A model generated the notes under the pieces. The model was given only the letters and a program-made list of their open reading frames with translations, made no database searches and was not told the DNA's origin. A stretch of DNA of 26,167 nucleotides from Candidatus Aenigmatarchaeota archaeon (GTDB taxonomy: Archaea; Aenigmatarchaeota; Aenigmatarchaeia; GW2011-AR5): positions 1 to 26,167 of the forward strand of contig JACQNW010000094.1 of assembly GCA_016202845.1 (NCBI GenBank), read 5' to 3'. This document shows positions 1 to 7,050 of this stretch, piece after piece (the stretch's first letter is position 1; each line of letters opens with the position of its first letter). The position numbers and the translations under genes were made by a program.

Positions 1-26
1 ATATAGATAAGTTCAAGATTTTCTCA

Positions 27-530
27 ATGAAGACTTCCATGAAAGTTATCCAGGATATTGACAAATCAATTTCTGTTATGCAAAATGCTAGCAGATGGAT
101 GAAATATGAAGGTATTCCAATTTCAAAATGGTGGGACTTGAAAAATCTTAACAAAAAATTCTTGGTGCAATATGCAAAGACGGATGAATTTTATTGCGTT
201 TTAGTTGACAGTAACCCTGCTGCAGCGGCAATTTTGCAGATGAGTCAGAGCGCCCAAGACTGGAAAAATGTTGATAAAAATACACCAAAGCCTGCTCTTT
301 ACATTCATTGGCTGTGTGTAAGCAAAGATTTTAGAGGCAAGCAAATGCCAAAAGTTATGATTGATTTTGCAGGAAAGCTTGCTAAAGAAAATAATGTTAG
401 GCTTTTGAGGGCAGATACAAATTCTGAAGTAGTTAAACTAAGGAAAATTTACGAAAACTTGGGTTTCAAGCTTGTGGCTGAGCAGCAGGAAGATTACAGG
501 AAAACCGCTTTTTACGAAAAGAAAGTTTAG
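27..530 (+). CDS. GNAT-family N-acetyltransferase
   Basis: This 167-residue protein looks like an acetyl-CoA dependent N-acetyltransferase of the GNAT fold; the substrate is unknown. The core is visible as the beta-4 strand YIHWLCV (about residues 92-98), followed by an acetyl-CoA loop-like segment VSKDFRGKQMPKVMI, then a helix, and the C-terminal strand-helix LRKIYENLGFKLV typical of GNAT proteins. The loop is a variant of the usual Q/RxxGxG/A, so cofactor binding is inferred. The ATG at 27 lies about 25 bases after an ATATAGATAA stretch at the window edge, which fits a leaderless start. The stop is followed in the same frame by a PIN-domain relic. Family call fairly sure; specific function not. 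Confidence 0.75.
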   Translation: MKTSMKVIQDIDKSISVMQNASRWMKYEGIPISKWWDLKNLNKKFLVQYAKTDEFYCVLVDSNPAAAAILQMSQSAQDWKNVDKNTPKPALYIHWLCVSKDFRGKQMPKVMIDFAGKLAKENNVRLLRADTNSEVVKLRKIYENLGFKLVAEQQEDYRKTAFYEKKV

Positions 531-749
531 AATTTTTTACATTTTAATAAATTAGATTGCTCGTTAATGCATGAATTAATGGACATTGAAGCTAGGCTTG
601 ATGAGTTAGATACAGAGCATCTTGTTTGTGCCAAAAGGGCTGGTGCAGACATATTCATAACACTTGATGCAATGCTTATAGGTAATAAAACTTTAGAATC
701 AAAACTTGGTCTGCTAATAAAGCATCCAAAAGATTTTGTCAATATTTAA
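531..749 (+). pseudogene. C-terminal relic of a PIN-domain (VapC-like) toxin
   Basis: The reading frame after the acetyltransferase stop has no start until ATG 567, giving 60 residues, but the protein-like sequence begins further upstream. It carries the C-terminal half of a PIN domain: EHLVCAKRAGADIFITLD matches the usual alpha-helix plus GAD-fhvTxD strand, ending in a KHPKDFV tail. The N-terminal half with the first catalytic aspartate is absent, so a nuclease is not expected. I read it as the remnant of a VapC-type toxin gene; no VapB partner is visible. A functional mini-protein starting at 567 cannot be excluded. Confidence 0.5.
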
Positions 750-857
750 ATTTAGTCTTGTTTTTTTTGCAGATATCATAGCTTTTTGCCAGGCTTCCTC
801 TAATTCAGGCTCGTCAAACTTCGCTTTATTATACTTGAATTTAATTGGTTTAGCCAT
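714..857 (-). CDS. small basic protein, 47 aa, unknown
   Basis: A 47-codon frame on the minus strand starts at ATG 857 and ends with TAG at 714-716, overlapping the 3' end of the PIN relic in antisense. The product starts MAKPIKFKYNK, is lysine-rich and has one amphipathic stretch (ELEEAWQKAM). Support comes from a TTATTTATAG TATA-like box about 27 bases upstream of the ATG, the leaderless spacing seen at other genes here. I do not recognise the family; an antitoxin-like or decayed gene is possible. Confidence 0.35.
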   Translation of the reverse strand: MAKPIKFKYNKAKFDEPELEEAWQKAMISAKKTRLNLNIDKIFWMLY

Positions 858-898
858 AGCTTACTTTATGCAAGAAATCTATAAATAACCTAGAATAT

Positions 899-1975
899 TT
901 ACTCAATGCCTTCGTCTTCTTTTCCTGTAAGCAGCTCTCCTATTATGTTAGTTGAGATGAATTTTTGAATCCTTTCCCTGTCTTCTGGAAACAAAGCAAT
1001 GGCTTGCCTGAATTTTATGTCGGCCATGTCAGGGGTTAAGCTTTCCATGCTGATGGCTCCGGCTTCTTTTGCAAGCTGCCCAAGCTCGTACCTGCCTAGC
1101 AGCACTCGTCCGTCATCAAAGGGCGACAGAACGCCTATATGAATTCCGGCTTCAGTGGCAGCTCCAATAACATCGATCCATGAATATGTAGTGCCGTATT
1201 TGCTGTCACTCCACTCGCGCTGCGGGATTCCTCCTATGCCTTTACATTCAAGTATTATGCCTTTTATGCGGTCATTTCTGATGAGGTCCATGGCTATCCA
1301 TGGAGGCGTGTCAGCAGAAACTTTTAGCGTTGCAACATTCTTCTCAAGCGCAGAGTCTATTCTGATATCCTGAACAGCAAAAACAGGGTCTTTGTAACGA
1401 AGTCCTTCGTCAAAGTGTATGCGCGGCCAAACCTTTGCAACAGGATATCTTCCGGGTGTGTAAAAAGCATTAAAGTTGGATTCAGAGCGCTTTCTCAGCC
1501 TGCTTCCGTCCCAAACGTCGCCAATGCAGACATTATAAACGCCTACTACACCATTGCGATGAAAAGCTGAAGCAACCCTAAGTGTGTTTGAAAGCTGGAA
1601 GACTGCCTCAGAGCCAGGCTCGTCCTTTGCCATTTGGGCGCCAATGATAATCAAAGGCTTTTGCAATGTTGATTTGAAAAACATGCAAAATGCAGCAGCG
1701 CTCTCGGCCAGGCTGTCAGTGCCGTGCAATATAACGAAGGCGTCATGCTTCTTATAAACAGACGCGATCTGCCTTGCCATCATCAGTCTTTCTGAATGCA
1801 GGATGTCAGTAGAATCGCGCAAATATTTAAAATCTGCCAGAGCTAGCTCTACTTCTTTAGGGGCTACCACGCCTTCGACAAGTTCTGCAGCTGATTTCGC
1901 CGGGCGAAGGGGTTTTCCAATAGAGCCTATTGTGCCTCCTGTGTTGAGGACAAATACCTTTACCTTCTCTTTCAA
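899..1975 (-). CDS. L-asparaginase (type I/archaeal)
   Basis: This 358-residue protein belongs to the L-asparaginase family, which hydrolyses L-asparagine to aspartate and ammonia. Both threonine signatures are present: NTGGTIGS near residues 11-18 and HGTDSLAE at 84-91 (Thr86-Asp87). The block IGAQMAKDEPGSEA fits the region after the second signature. The subunit GatD of archaeal Glu-tRNA(Gln) amidotransferase shares this domain but has an extra N-terminal barrel of roughly 80 residues, which is absent, so a free asparaginase is preferred. It is the last gene of an operon with an ankyrin protein and a glutaminase homologue; its ATG overlaps the ankyrin stop by four bases. The operon promoter is far upstream at about 3960. 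Confidence 0.85.
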   Translation of the reverse strand: MKEKVKVFVLNTGGTIGSIGKPLRPAKSAAELVEGVVAPKEVELALADFKYLRDSTDILHSERLMMARQIASVYKKHDAFVILHGTDSLAESAAAFCMFFKSTLQKPLIIIGAQMAKDEPGSEAVFQLSNTLRVASAFHRNGVVGVYNVCIGDVWDGSRLRKRSESNFNAFYTPGRYPVAKVWPRIHFDEGLRYKDPVFAVQDIRIDSALEKNVATLKVSADTPPWIAMDLIRNDRIKGIILECKGIGGIPQREWSDSKYGTTYSWIDVIGAATEAGIHIGVLSPFDDGRVLLGRYELGQLAKEAGAISMESLTPDMADIKFRQAIALFPEDRERIQKFISTNIIGELLTGKEDEGIE

Positions 1976-2286
1976 GCATTACCACCATGCTTTTCTAAAA
2001 ATTCTATGATTTTCTTGTGATTGCCGCGTCTTGCATCAGCAAGAGGCGTCCCTCCCCACCTGTCCTTGAAGTTTATATTGACTTTTTTGTTAACAAGAAA
2101 AACTACCGCTTCATATTTTCCTTCAGAAGCTGCAAGATGCAAGCCTGTCCGGCCGTCATAATCAGCAGCATTAAGGTCAACACCGCTGGCAACCAAGCGC
2201 TGCAGCTCCTGCAAGTCGCCTTGCGCTGCAGCCCAACAGATACCCAAAGCATCATTCATTTCATACGCTAGTGTCATTTCATTCAC
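1972..2286 (-). CDS. stand-alone ankyrin-repeat protein
   Basis: The 104-residue protein consists almost entirely of ankyrin repeats (helix-turn-helix units such as DYDGRTGLHLAASEGKYEAV and DRWGGTPLADARRGNHKKI). It is clearly a duplicate of the C-terminal ankyrin region of the neighbouring glutaminase homologue: the two match along their whole length, with identical stretches such as KDRWGGTPLADARRG. It sits between that gene (stop one base before this start) and the asparaginase (four-base overlap), so the three are probably co-translated. Ankyrin repeats bind proteins; here they may tie the asparaginase to the glutaminase homologue. That role is inference. Confidence 0.8.
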   Translation of the reverse strand: MNEMTLAYEMNDALGICWAAAQGDLQELQRLVASGVDLNAADYDGRTGLHLAASEGKYEAVVFLVNKKVNINFKDRWGGTPLADARRGNHKKIIEFLEKHGGNA

Positions 2287-2382
2287 CTAATCTCTTGCAT
2301 TGTGTTTTTCCAACAAAGCGATTATTTTTTCATAACCTCCGCGTCTTGCATCAGCAAGAGGCGTCCCTCCCCACCTGTCCTT
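2024..2382. repeat. 44-nt direct repeat from ankyrin duplication
   Basis: Positions 2024-2067 and 2339-2382 are identical over 44 bases. Both encode the ankyrin segment around DRWGGTPLADARRG on the minus strand. The identity at silent positions points to recent duplication or gene conversion between the glutaminase C-terminus and the stand-alone ankyrin gene. Confidence 0.85.
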
Positions 2383-3849
2383 TGGGTTGACATCTACATT
2401 TTTCGATATAAAAAATTCTACAACATTAATATGGCCTTCAGAAGCTGCAAGGTGTATTGGAGTTCTGTTGTCATAATCTCCTTCATTCAAATCTATCCCT
2501 GTGGAAGCCAGCCTTTGCACTTCAAAAAGGTCGCCGCGGCTCGCAGCTTCGACAAGCGCCATGATGCCTTTCATTCGTATTTCATTTTTGGTGAGCCTTG
2601 GATTAATTTTTTCAGGCGTCTTGATAAGGCTGTCATAATTGTGAAAATTAAATCTTTGAATAAATTTACGGCAAAAATCCAGCCCCCTTACAGAAATGCC
2701 ATGGTCATTTATTCGTGGAGACCAAATAGCAATGCCCATCACATTTGGAACAACTATCACAATAACCCCTGAAATTCCGCTTTTAGCCGGAAGCCCCACT
2801 GAAAAAGCAAATTCGCTTGAGTATTGTTCCATGCCGCATGAATACATAAGGGAAAGGCAGTTTTTCACAGTCTCTGGTTTGAGTACTTTTTCGCCGGTCT
2901 TTGGGCATATGCCTGCATTTGCAAGTGTTGATGCTATGACAGACAGTGCTTCTGTCGTAGTCTCTATGGAAAGGCAGGAAAAATAAAGATTAAGGATCTC
3001 GTTTATGTCTGTACCTTTTGCAAATAAACCATTTTGCCGCATAAAATATGCAAGCGTGTATTCTGCGTCAGAAACTCCTTTTTCAGATAAAATTGCGCCT
3101 TTATTAAGCCCGGGTCTTATTCCGCCTGCCATGGCTGCCCATGTATCCAATATAGCATTGAATTTTTTGGCAGGCTCAAGTTCAAGTTTGACTAGCGAAG
3201 AAACCATAAGCGCCCCGCTGGCGTCAAGAGGGTTGTGAGGCAATCCATCATTGTTCAGCATAAGATAATGAAAGCCTTTTTCTTTTGGCGCCCTGCCAAC
3301 ATGTTTGTGGGTTTCTTCTTCTCCAAGCTCATCAAGTGCAATGCAATAATTGATTGGCGTGCAGACAGATCTTGCTATTAGTGCAGCAGTGTAAGGCCCT
3401 ATGTTAAGGCGCTGGCCGTCAATCGTGCAGATGGAAACAGCATACTGCTCTGGGTCTGCTGACAACTCTGGTATATGGTCTGATACATTGCCGTCCGTAT
3501 TCAAAATTGTCCTGTTATATATGTTGGTGATGAAACTGTTAAAGTTGTTAAAGTCAGGAATAATAAGCTGGCCGGTCATGGCCTTTTCTATTAGTGTTAT
3601 GTTTTGGCCCACAGACTTTCTGAATGCTTCTGGCGATATTTTGCTGTCGCCTAATTTGTCAAGCGACTGGATTGTTTCTTTTATTCTTGCGTCATCCTCT
3701 AAGATTCCATGACGGGCAAGAGCCTGAAACAGGTCAGTTTTTTTTATCGCCCCGTTCGCTTCAATGTCCAACGCATCAAATAAATGGTCTATTGCATCAG
3801 GAATTTTTTGCTTTGTTTCTTTCTGGCTGGAAGCAATTTCATTTTCCAT
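2287..3849 (-). CDS. glutaminase homologue with EF-hand-like and ankyrin domains, likely pseudoenzyme
   Basis: This 520-residue protein has the domain order of animal GLS/GLS2: an N-terminal EF-hand-like helical domain (about 15-85, DALDIEANGAIKKTD), a glutaminase domain (about 95-405) and C-terminal ankyrin repeats (about 430-520). Hallmarks FAFSVGLPAKSG, VVPNVMG and NFHNYD identify the family, which normally hydrolyses glutamine to glutamate. By hand alignment to human GLS, several active-site residues are replaced: Lys289 by Thr164, Tyr249 by His125, Asn335 by Ala210, Asn388 by Glu263 and Tyr466 by Glu341. Ser286, Glu381 and Tyr414 remain as Ser161, Glu256 and Tyr289. Activity is therefore doubtful. 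I chose ATG 3849 because GGTGGAG precedes it; the frame is open to TTG 3957 and also has ATG 3909. First gene of an operon with ankyrin and asparaginase genes. Confidence 0.85.
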   Translation of the reverse strand: MENEIASSQKETKQKIPDAIDHLFDALDIEANGAIKKTDLFQALARHGILEDDARIKETIQSLDKLGDSKISPEAFRKSVGQNITLIEKAMTGQLIIPDFNNFNSFITNIYNRTILNTDGNVSDHIPELSADPEQYAVSICTIDGQRLNIGPYTAALIARSVCTPINYCIALDELGEEETHKHVGRAPKEKGFHYLMLNNDGLPHNPLDASGALMVSSLVKLELEPAKKFNAILDTWAAMAGGIRPGLNKGAILSEKGVSDAEYTLAYFMRQNGLFAKGTDINEILNLYFSCLSIETTTEALSVIASTLANAGICPKTGEKVLKPETVKNCLSLMYSCGMEQYSSEFAFSVGLPAKSGISGVIVIVVPNVMGIAIWSPRINDHGISVRGLDFCRKFIQRFNFHNYDSLIKTPEKINPRLTKNEIRMKGIMALVEAASRGDLFEVQRLASTGIDLNEGDYDNRTPIHLAASEGHINVVEFFISKNVDVNPKDRWGGTPLADARRGGYEKIIALLEKHNARD

Positions 3850-3957
3850 ATATAATCTCCACCGCTTAGCTGTTTTCTTTCTTCTTTCTGGTTTTTTTGT
3901 CGAAGGCATGTTATCAGCCGCAATAGAATTGCTACAAACATCTATTTTGAGTGGCAA

Positions 3958-3967
3958 ATTATAAATA
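3958..3967 (-). promoter_or_regulatory. TATA box of the glutaminase-asparaginase operon
   Basis: On the minus strand TATTTATAAT lies just beyond the TTG codon that opens the glutaminase frame. Transcription would start near 3937, downstream of that TTG, which argues for an internal start (3909 or 3849). The box overlaps the end of the aminopeptidase gene. Confidence 0.55.
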
Positions 3968-5005
3968 CTAGAATTTAGTTACAACAACAGGCTCGTCTTT
4001 TATTATGACTGTATGCTCGTGCTGCGATACCATGCCGTTTGAATCTTCCTTCAGTGGCGCATATTCGTGCAGGGCTCCTCTGTCTCTCAGTTCTTTCAGC
4101 GCCATCCTGACCTTGAACTGGCTTTCCATCCTAATCCATCTTTCAGCAAACGGCAGCCCCATCCACTCGACAGACATTTCTGTCAATTTTCGTGCTTCAG
4201 GCCCTCTTACAGTAGGCATACCATAAATTCTGTAAATCTGGATAGGCTGCGAGTCTCTTACATGGCCTTTTCCATCGGTCGCAAACGGCTCTATTGCTAT
4301 GATCATCCCTTCTTCTAATGTTTTCCCGGATTTATGTTTTATATTAGGAATTGTCGGCTCCATGTGGACGATATATTGGCCAACACCATGTCCGGTAAGA
4401 TTTTGTATTGGCTTGTAGCCGTATCCTGTTATCGTATCCTCTATGACAGCAGAAATATCGCTTATCAATGCGCCAGGCTTGCAAAGCTTTATCGCTTCTT
4501 CCAATGCTTTTTTTGAAGCTTCTGTAAGCTTGTCATAGTCAGGGTTAAAGCAGAAAGTCCGTGCAGCATCTGCAACACAGCCGTCAGAGTGCGCGCCTAT
4601 ATCAACTTTCAACACATCTTTTTCAGTAACGATGGTCTCGTCGTTGTAAGTTGGTGTGTAGTGAGCGGCTATCGTATTTAGTGAAAGATTTACAGGGAAA
4701 GCAACCTCCCCGCCCTTTCCCCTTATCATATTTTCTATCTTGTTTGCAATATCAAGCAGCTTTGCCCCGGGCTTCACAAATTCTTCCGTTTCTTTTAATA
4801 TTTCCCCTACAATCTTGCCGGCCTTGATAAAATCAGAATAATCATCATTTTCTATTTTATTATCTTTCAGTTCATCTTCTCTTTCTTCTTCTATATGAGC
4901 ATGCGAATGCTCATGCTTCCCTGCGTCAGCTATTTTTGGCGAAGTCCGCGTATAGTCTTTCTCGATTTTAATCACCATTGAAGAAAATGCCATTAAATAA
5001 GGCAT
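3968..5005 (-). CDS. map: methionine aminopeptidase type II
   Basis: This enzyme removes the initiator methionine from new proteins in the cytoplasm. In the 345-residue form the five di-metal ligands are visible: Asp135 (VDIGAHSDG), Asp146, His206 (TGHGVGQ), Glu239 (AIEPF) and Glu330 (SQHEHTV); substrate-binding His115 is in AAHYTP. The insert of about 60 residues before the last ligands marks type II, the archaeal/eukaryotic form. An unusual His- and Glu-rich segment (KHEHSHAHIEEER) lies near residues 30-44, before the catalytic domain. The frame extends to 5026, but the bidirectional TATTAAT box at 5030-5039 would place the transcript start near 5008, so ATG 5005 is preferred; 4978 is the next option. 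Confidence 0.9.
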   Translation of the reverse strand: MPYLMAFSSMVIKIEKDYTRTSPKIADAGKHEHSHAHIEEEREDELKDNKIENDDYSDFIKAGKIVGEILKETEEFVKPGAKLLDIANKIENMIRGKGGEVAFPVNLSLNTIAAHYTPTYNDETIVTEKDVLKVDIGAHSDGCVADAARTFCFNPDYDKLTEASKKALEEAIKLCKPGALISDISAVIEDTITGYGYKPIQNLTGHGVGQYIVHMEPTIPNIKHKSGKTLEEGMIIAIEPFATDGKGHVRDSQPIQIYRIYGMPTVRGPEARKLTEMSVEWMGLPFAERWIRMESQFKVRMALKELRDRGALHEYAPLKEDSNGMVSQHEHTVIIKDEPVVVTKF

Positions 5006-5029
5006 TTCATTTCTATCCATTGGCAATAA

Positions 5030-5039
5030 GATTAATAAG
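5030..5039. promoter_or_regulatory. shared divergent TATA box for map and mntA
   Basis: GATTAATAAG is nearly symmetrical and sits 25 bases before the mntA ATG (5059) on the plus strand and about 29 before the proposed map ATG (5005) on the minus strand. One TATA element may serve both genes. Confidence 0.5.
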
Positions 5040-5058
5040 TCTGTGGATAAGGTCTATT

Positions 5059-5451
5059 ATGCAAAAACAGGTAGAAATGATTAAGAAGGCTGTGGAGAAA
5101 GACAAGTCAATTAGTTTTGCCTATGTTTTTGGCTCTGTTGCCCGCGGCAAAGCAGGCGCCTTAAGCGATATAGATGTAGCGGTTTTCATCAGGAATGGAA
5201 CATTAAAGAAATGCAAGGCAATTAAAAATATATCCGGTTTTAAAGGCAGACATATAGATGTAGTAGTGTTAAATGACGCTCCTCTGCTTATGCAATTCAA
5301 TGTAATTAAAGAGGGTATTGTAATAAAAAACAGTGCAGAAAGAACTGATTTTGAATATGTCACAATGCGTAATTTTCTTGATGAAGAGTATCATGAACGC
5401 CTTCAGGCACGTGTCGGATTGGCAAGAATAGCAAAAAAGGGACTGGTATGA
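5059..5451 (+). CDS. mntA: MntA antitoxin, MNT-type nucleotidyltransferase
   Basis: This 130-residue protein is a minimal nucleotidyltransferase with the signature GSVARGKAGALSDID (Gly25-Ser26 and Asp37-x-Asp39), the GSx10DxD motif of MntA. Members of this family transfer AMP to a tyrosine of the partner HepT and so block its RNase activity. The stop overlaps the HepT ATG by four bases (ATGA), as expected for a co-translated toxin-antitoxin pair. ATG 5059 is chosen because it lies 25 bases after the TATA box; the frame is open further upstream to 4978 but that region has no start with promoter support. Confidence 0.85.
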   Translation: MQKQVEMIKKAVEKDKSISFAYVFGSVARGKAGALSDIDVAVFIRNGTLKKCKAIKNISGFKGRHIDVVVLNDAPLLMQFNVIKEGIVIKNSAERTDFEYVTMRNFLDEEYHERLQARVGLARIAKKGLV

Positions 5452-5867
5452 AAAAAGAAATTTATATTAAGATGAAATATCTGAAAGAATACGTTGATAA
5501 TCTCAGAGACATGTCATCGTGCACGCTGCAGCAACTGAAGCAAGACAAAAAACTTAGGGGTGCTGTTGAGCGTTATCTTCAACTTTCCATAGAGATAGCG
5601 CTTGAAGTAGGGGAAATGATTATAGCGCACGAGGGCTTGAGAAAACCGAAGAAACACCAGGAGGTTATAGAAATTTTAGGCGAAGGCGGCATTCTGCCAA
5701 AGGCTTTTGCAAAGAAGTTTGCGCCTGCTGGAGGCTTCAGAAACATCCTTGTTCATATGTACGAAGGCATAGAAGTTGTTGAAGTTTACAAAAACCTGAA
5801 GGAAATAAGCGACTTTGATACATTTGCAAAACACATAGCGCTATACCTCGAAAATAAGGAAGAGTAA
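5448..5867 (+). CDS. hepT: HepT-like HEPN RNase toxin
   Basis: A 139-residue, mostly helical HEPN/DUF86 protein. The diagnostic RX4HXY motif is present as RNILVHMY (Arg98, His103, Tyr105) with the preceding GGFRN context typical of HepT. Arg and His form the RNase site and Tyr105 is the residue that MntA is expected to AMPylate. Translation is coupled to mntA by a four-base overlap. All key residues are intact, so the module is predicted active. Confidence 0.88.
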   Translation: MKKEIYIKMKYLKEYVDNLRDMSSCTLQQLKQDKKLRGAVERYLQLSIEIALEVGEMIIAHEGLRKPKKHQEVIEILGEGGILPKAFAKKFAPAGGFRNILVHMYEGIEVVEVYKNLKEISDFDTFAKHIALYLENKEE

Positions 5868-5871
5868 TAAA

Positions 5872-5886
5872 GAGTACCTCCGAAAG
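5872..5886 (+). repeat. dispersed 15-nt repeat GAGTACCTCCGAAAG, copy A
   Basis: Exact copies occur at 23036-23050 (plus strand) and 23248-23262 (minus strand). Copy A lies in the 127-base gap between hepT and pyrC. It is followed by a potential small hairpin (ATCC/GGAT around 5912-5930) and then the TTTTAATAAA box at about 5966-5976 that probably drives pyrC. See the MITE-like element at 23036. Confidence 0.6.
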
Positions 5887-5994
5887 TAGAGTTAAAGTCG
5901 ACGTATGACAATCCATCCTGGAAGGATAGTCAAAAGAGCTGTTAAGAAGGCATTGAATTCTAAAGTTTTAATAAATTGCTGATATAGAACTGGA

Positions 5995-7050
5995 ATGTAC
6001 TTTGATCCACATGTTCATTTAAGAGATAGAAACCAGAGATATAAAGAAACAATACTTCACGGACTTAGGGTTGCGAGAGACTCTGGTGTAGATGTTGTTA
6101 TAGACATGCCAAATACAGACCCGCCTGTGACTACGCGCAGTGAAGCAATAGCAAGAATTTATTTGGCACTTCTTCCAAGAGACACGCGGAACGTTTTCTA
6201 TTCATTATTTATGGGTCTTACAAAAGATCCTGAGCAGGTAAAACGAGCTATTGGTGTTTATCGAGAACTGTTTCCAAGAGTTGCCGGCATGAAGTTTTAT
6301 GCTGGTCATTCTGTCGGAAATTTAGGAGTGGTTGAATCAGAAGACCAAGCCAGGGTTTATGAAACACTAGCAAGAGAAGGATATGACGGAGTTTTTGTAA
6401 TACATGCAGAGAAAGAATCTCTGTTAAAACCCGATTTGTGGATGCCAGAAAATCCTGTAACTCATTGCAATGCAAGACCTGAAGAGGCAGAAGTCCAGTC
6501 AATAAAAGACCAACTGGAGCTTGCAGTTGAAACAGGATTCAGGGGAAAACTGCATATTTCTCACATATCTTCACCAGTATCTGTAGACATTGTCACTGAT
6601 GCCAAAAAAATTGGTGTTGACATATCTTGTGGTGTATGTCCTCACCATTTCATATACAATTCAGACCAAATGGAAAGGTCGGACGGAAATTTGTGGAAGA
6701 TGAACCCTCCCCTCCGTAGCAGAAAATCACAGGAAAAATTGCCTGAATATCTTCGTCAAGGGAAAATTGACTGGATAGAAACAGATCATGCGCCGCATAC
6801 GCTTGATGAAAAAACAGGCCCGCCATATGCTTCTGGCATACCAGGACTAGCTTGGTGGCCTTTGTTTGAAGAATATCTGCGTAGAAATGATTTTACAGAC
6901 AGGCAGATAGAAGAGCTTACATTCAATAATGCAGCCCGCCGCTTCAATCTGCCTGTAGAAAGGAAAAGACGAAAGCTTGTCGATCGAAGAAAAGATTACC
7001 CGTTCGATCCATATAAGGAAATTGCAGAACAGCTCGGCTGGGCTGCTTAA
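5995..7050 (+). CDS. pyrC: dihydroorotase
   Basis: This 351-residue amidohydrolase cyclises carbamoyl-aspartate to dihydroorotate in pyrimidine synthesis. The metal site is complete: DPHVHLRD (His6, His8), GMKFYAG with the lysine that is normally carbamylated (Lys100), VIHAE (His137), LHISHIS (His187/190) and ETDHAPH (Asp264). The substrate signature NPPLRS is also present. ATG 5995 lies about 24 bases after a TTTTAATAAA box, matching leaderless transcription. The gene converges on pyrD, the two stops overlapping by four bases. Domain length is slightly short because the small N-terminal barrel half of longer amidohydrolases is missing. Confidence 0.92.
   Translation: MYFDPHVHLRDRNQRYKETILHGLRVARDSGVDVVIDMPNTDPPVTTRSEAIARIYLALLPRDTRNVFYSLFMGLTKDPEQVKRAIGVYRELFPRVAGMKFYAGHSVGNLGVVESEDQARVYETLAREGYDGVFVIHAEKESLLKPDLWMPENPVTHCNARPEEAEVQSIKDQLELAVETGFRGKLHISHISSPVSVDIVTDAKKIGVDISCGVCPHHFIYNSDQMERSDGNLWKMNPPLRSRKSQEKLPEYLRQGKIDWIETDHAPHTLDEKTGPPYASGIPGLAWWPLFEEYLRRNDFTDRQIEELTFNNAARRFNLPVERKRRKLVDRRKDYPFDPYKEIAEQLGWAA

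Noticed and set aside
899..1975. GatD subunit of the archaeal Glu-tRNA(Gln) amidotransferase
   Set aside because: The N-terminal barrel of GatD is missing and no gatE lies nearby; plain asparaginase fits the length.
1972..2382. Ankyrin gene as a broken C-terminal fragment of the glutaminase gene
   Set aside because: The glutaminase gene keeps its own complete ankyrin region, and the extra copy has its own start and intact frame.
5868..5994. C/D box or H/ACA guide RNA before pyrC
   Set aside because: No convincing C/D boxes or ACA box with paired stems; only the 15-nt repeat, a weak hairpin and the pyrC promoter are seen.
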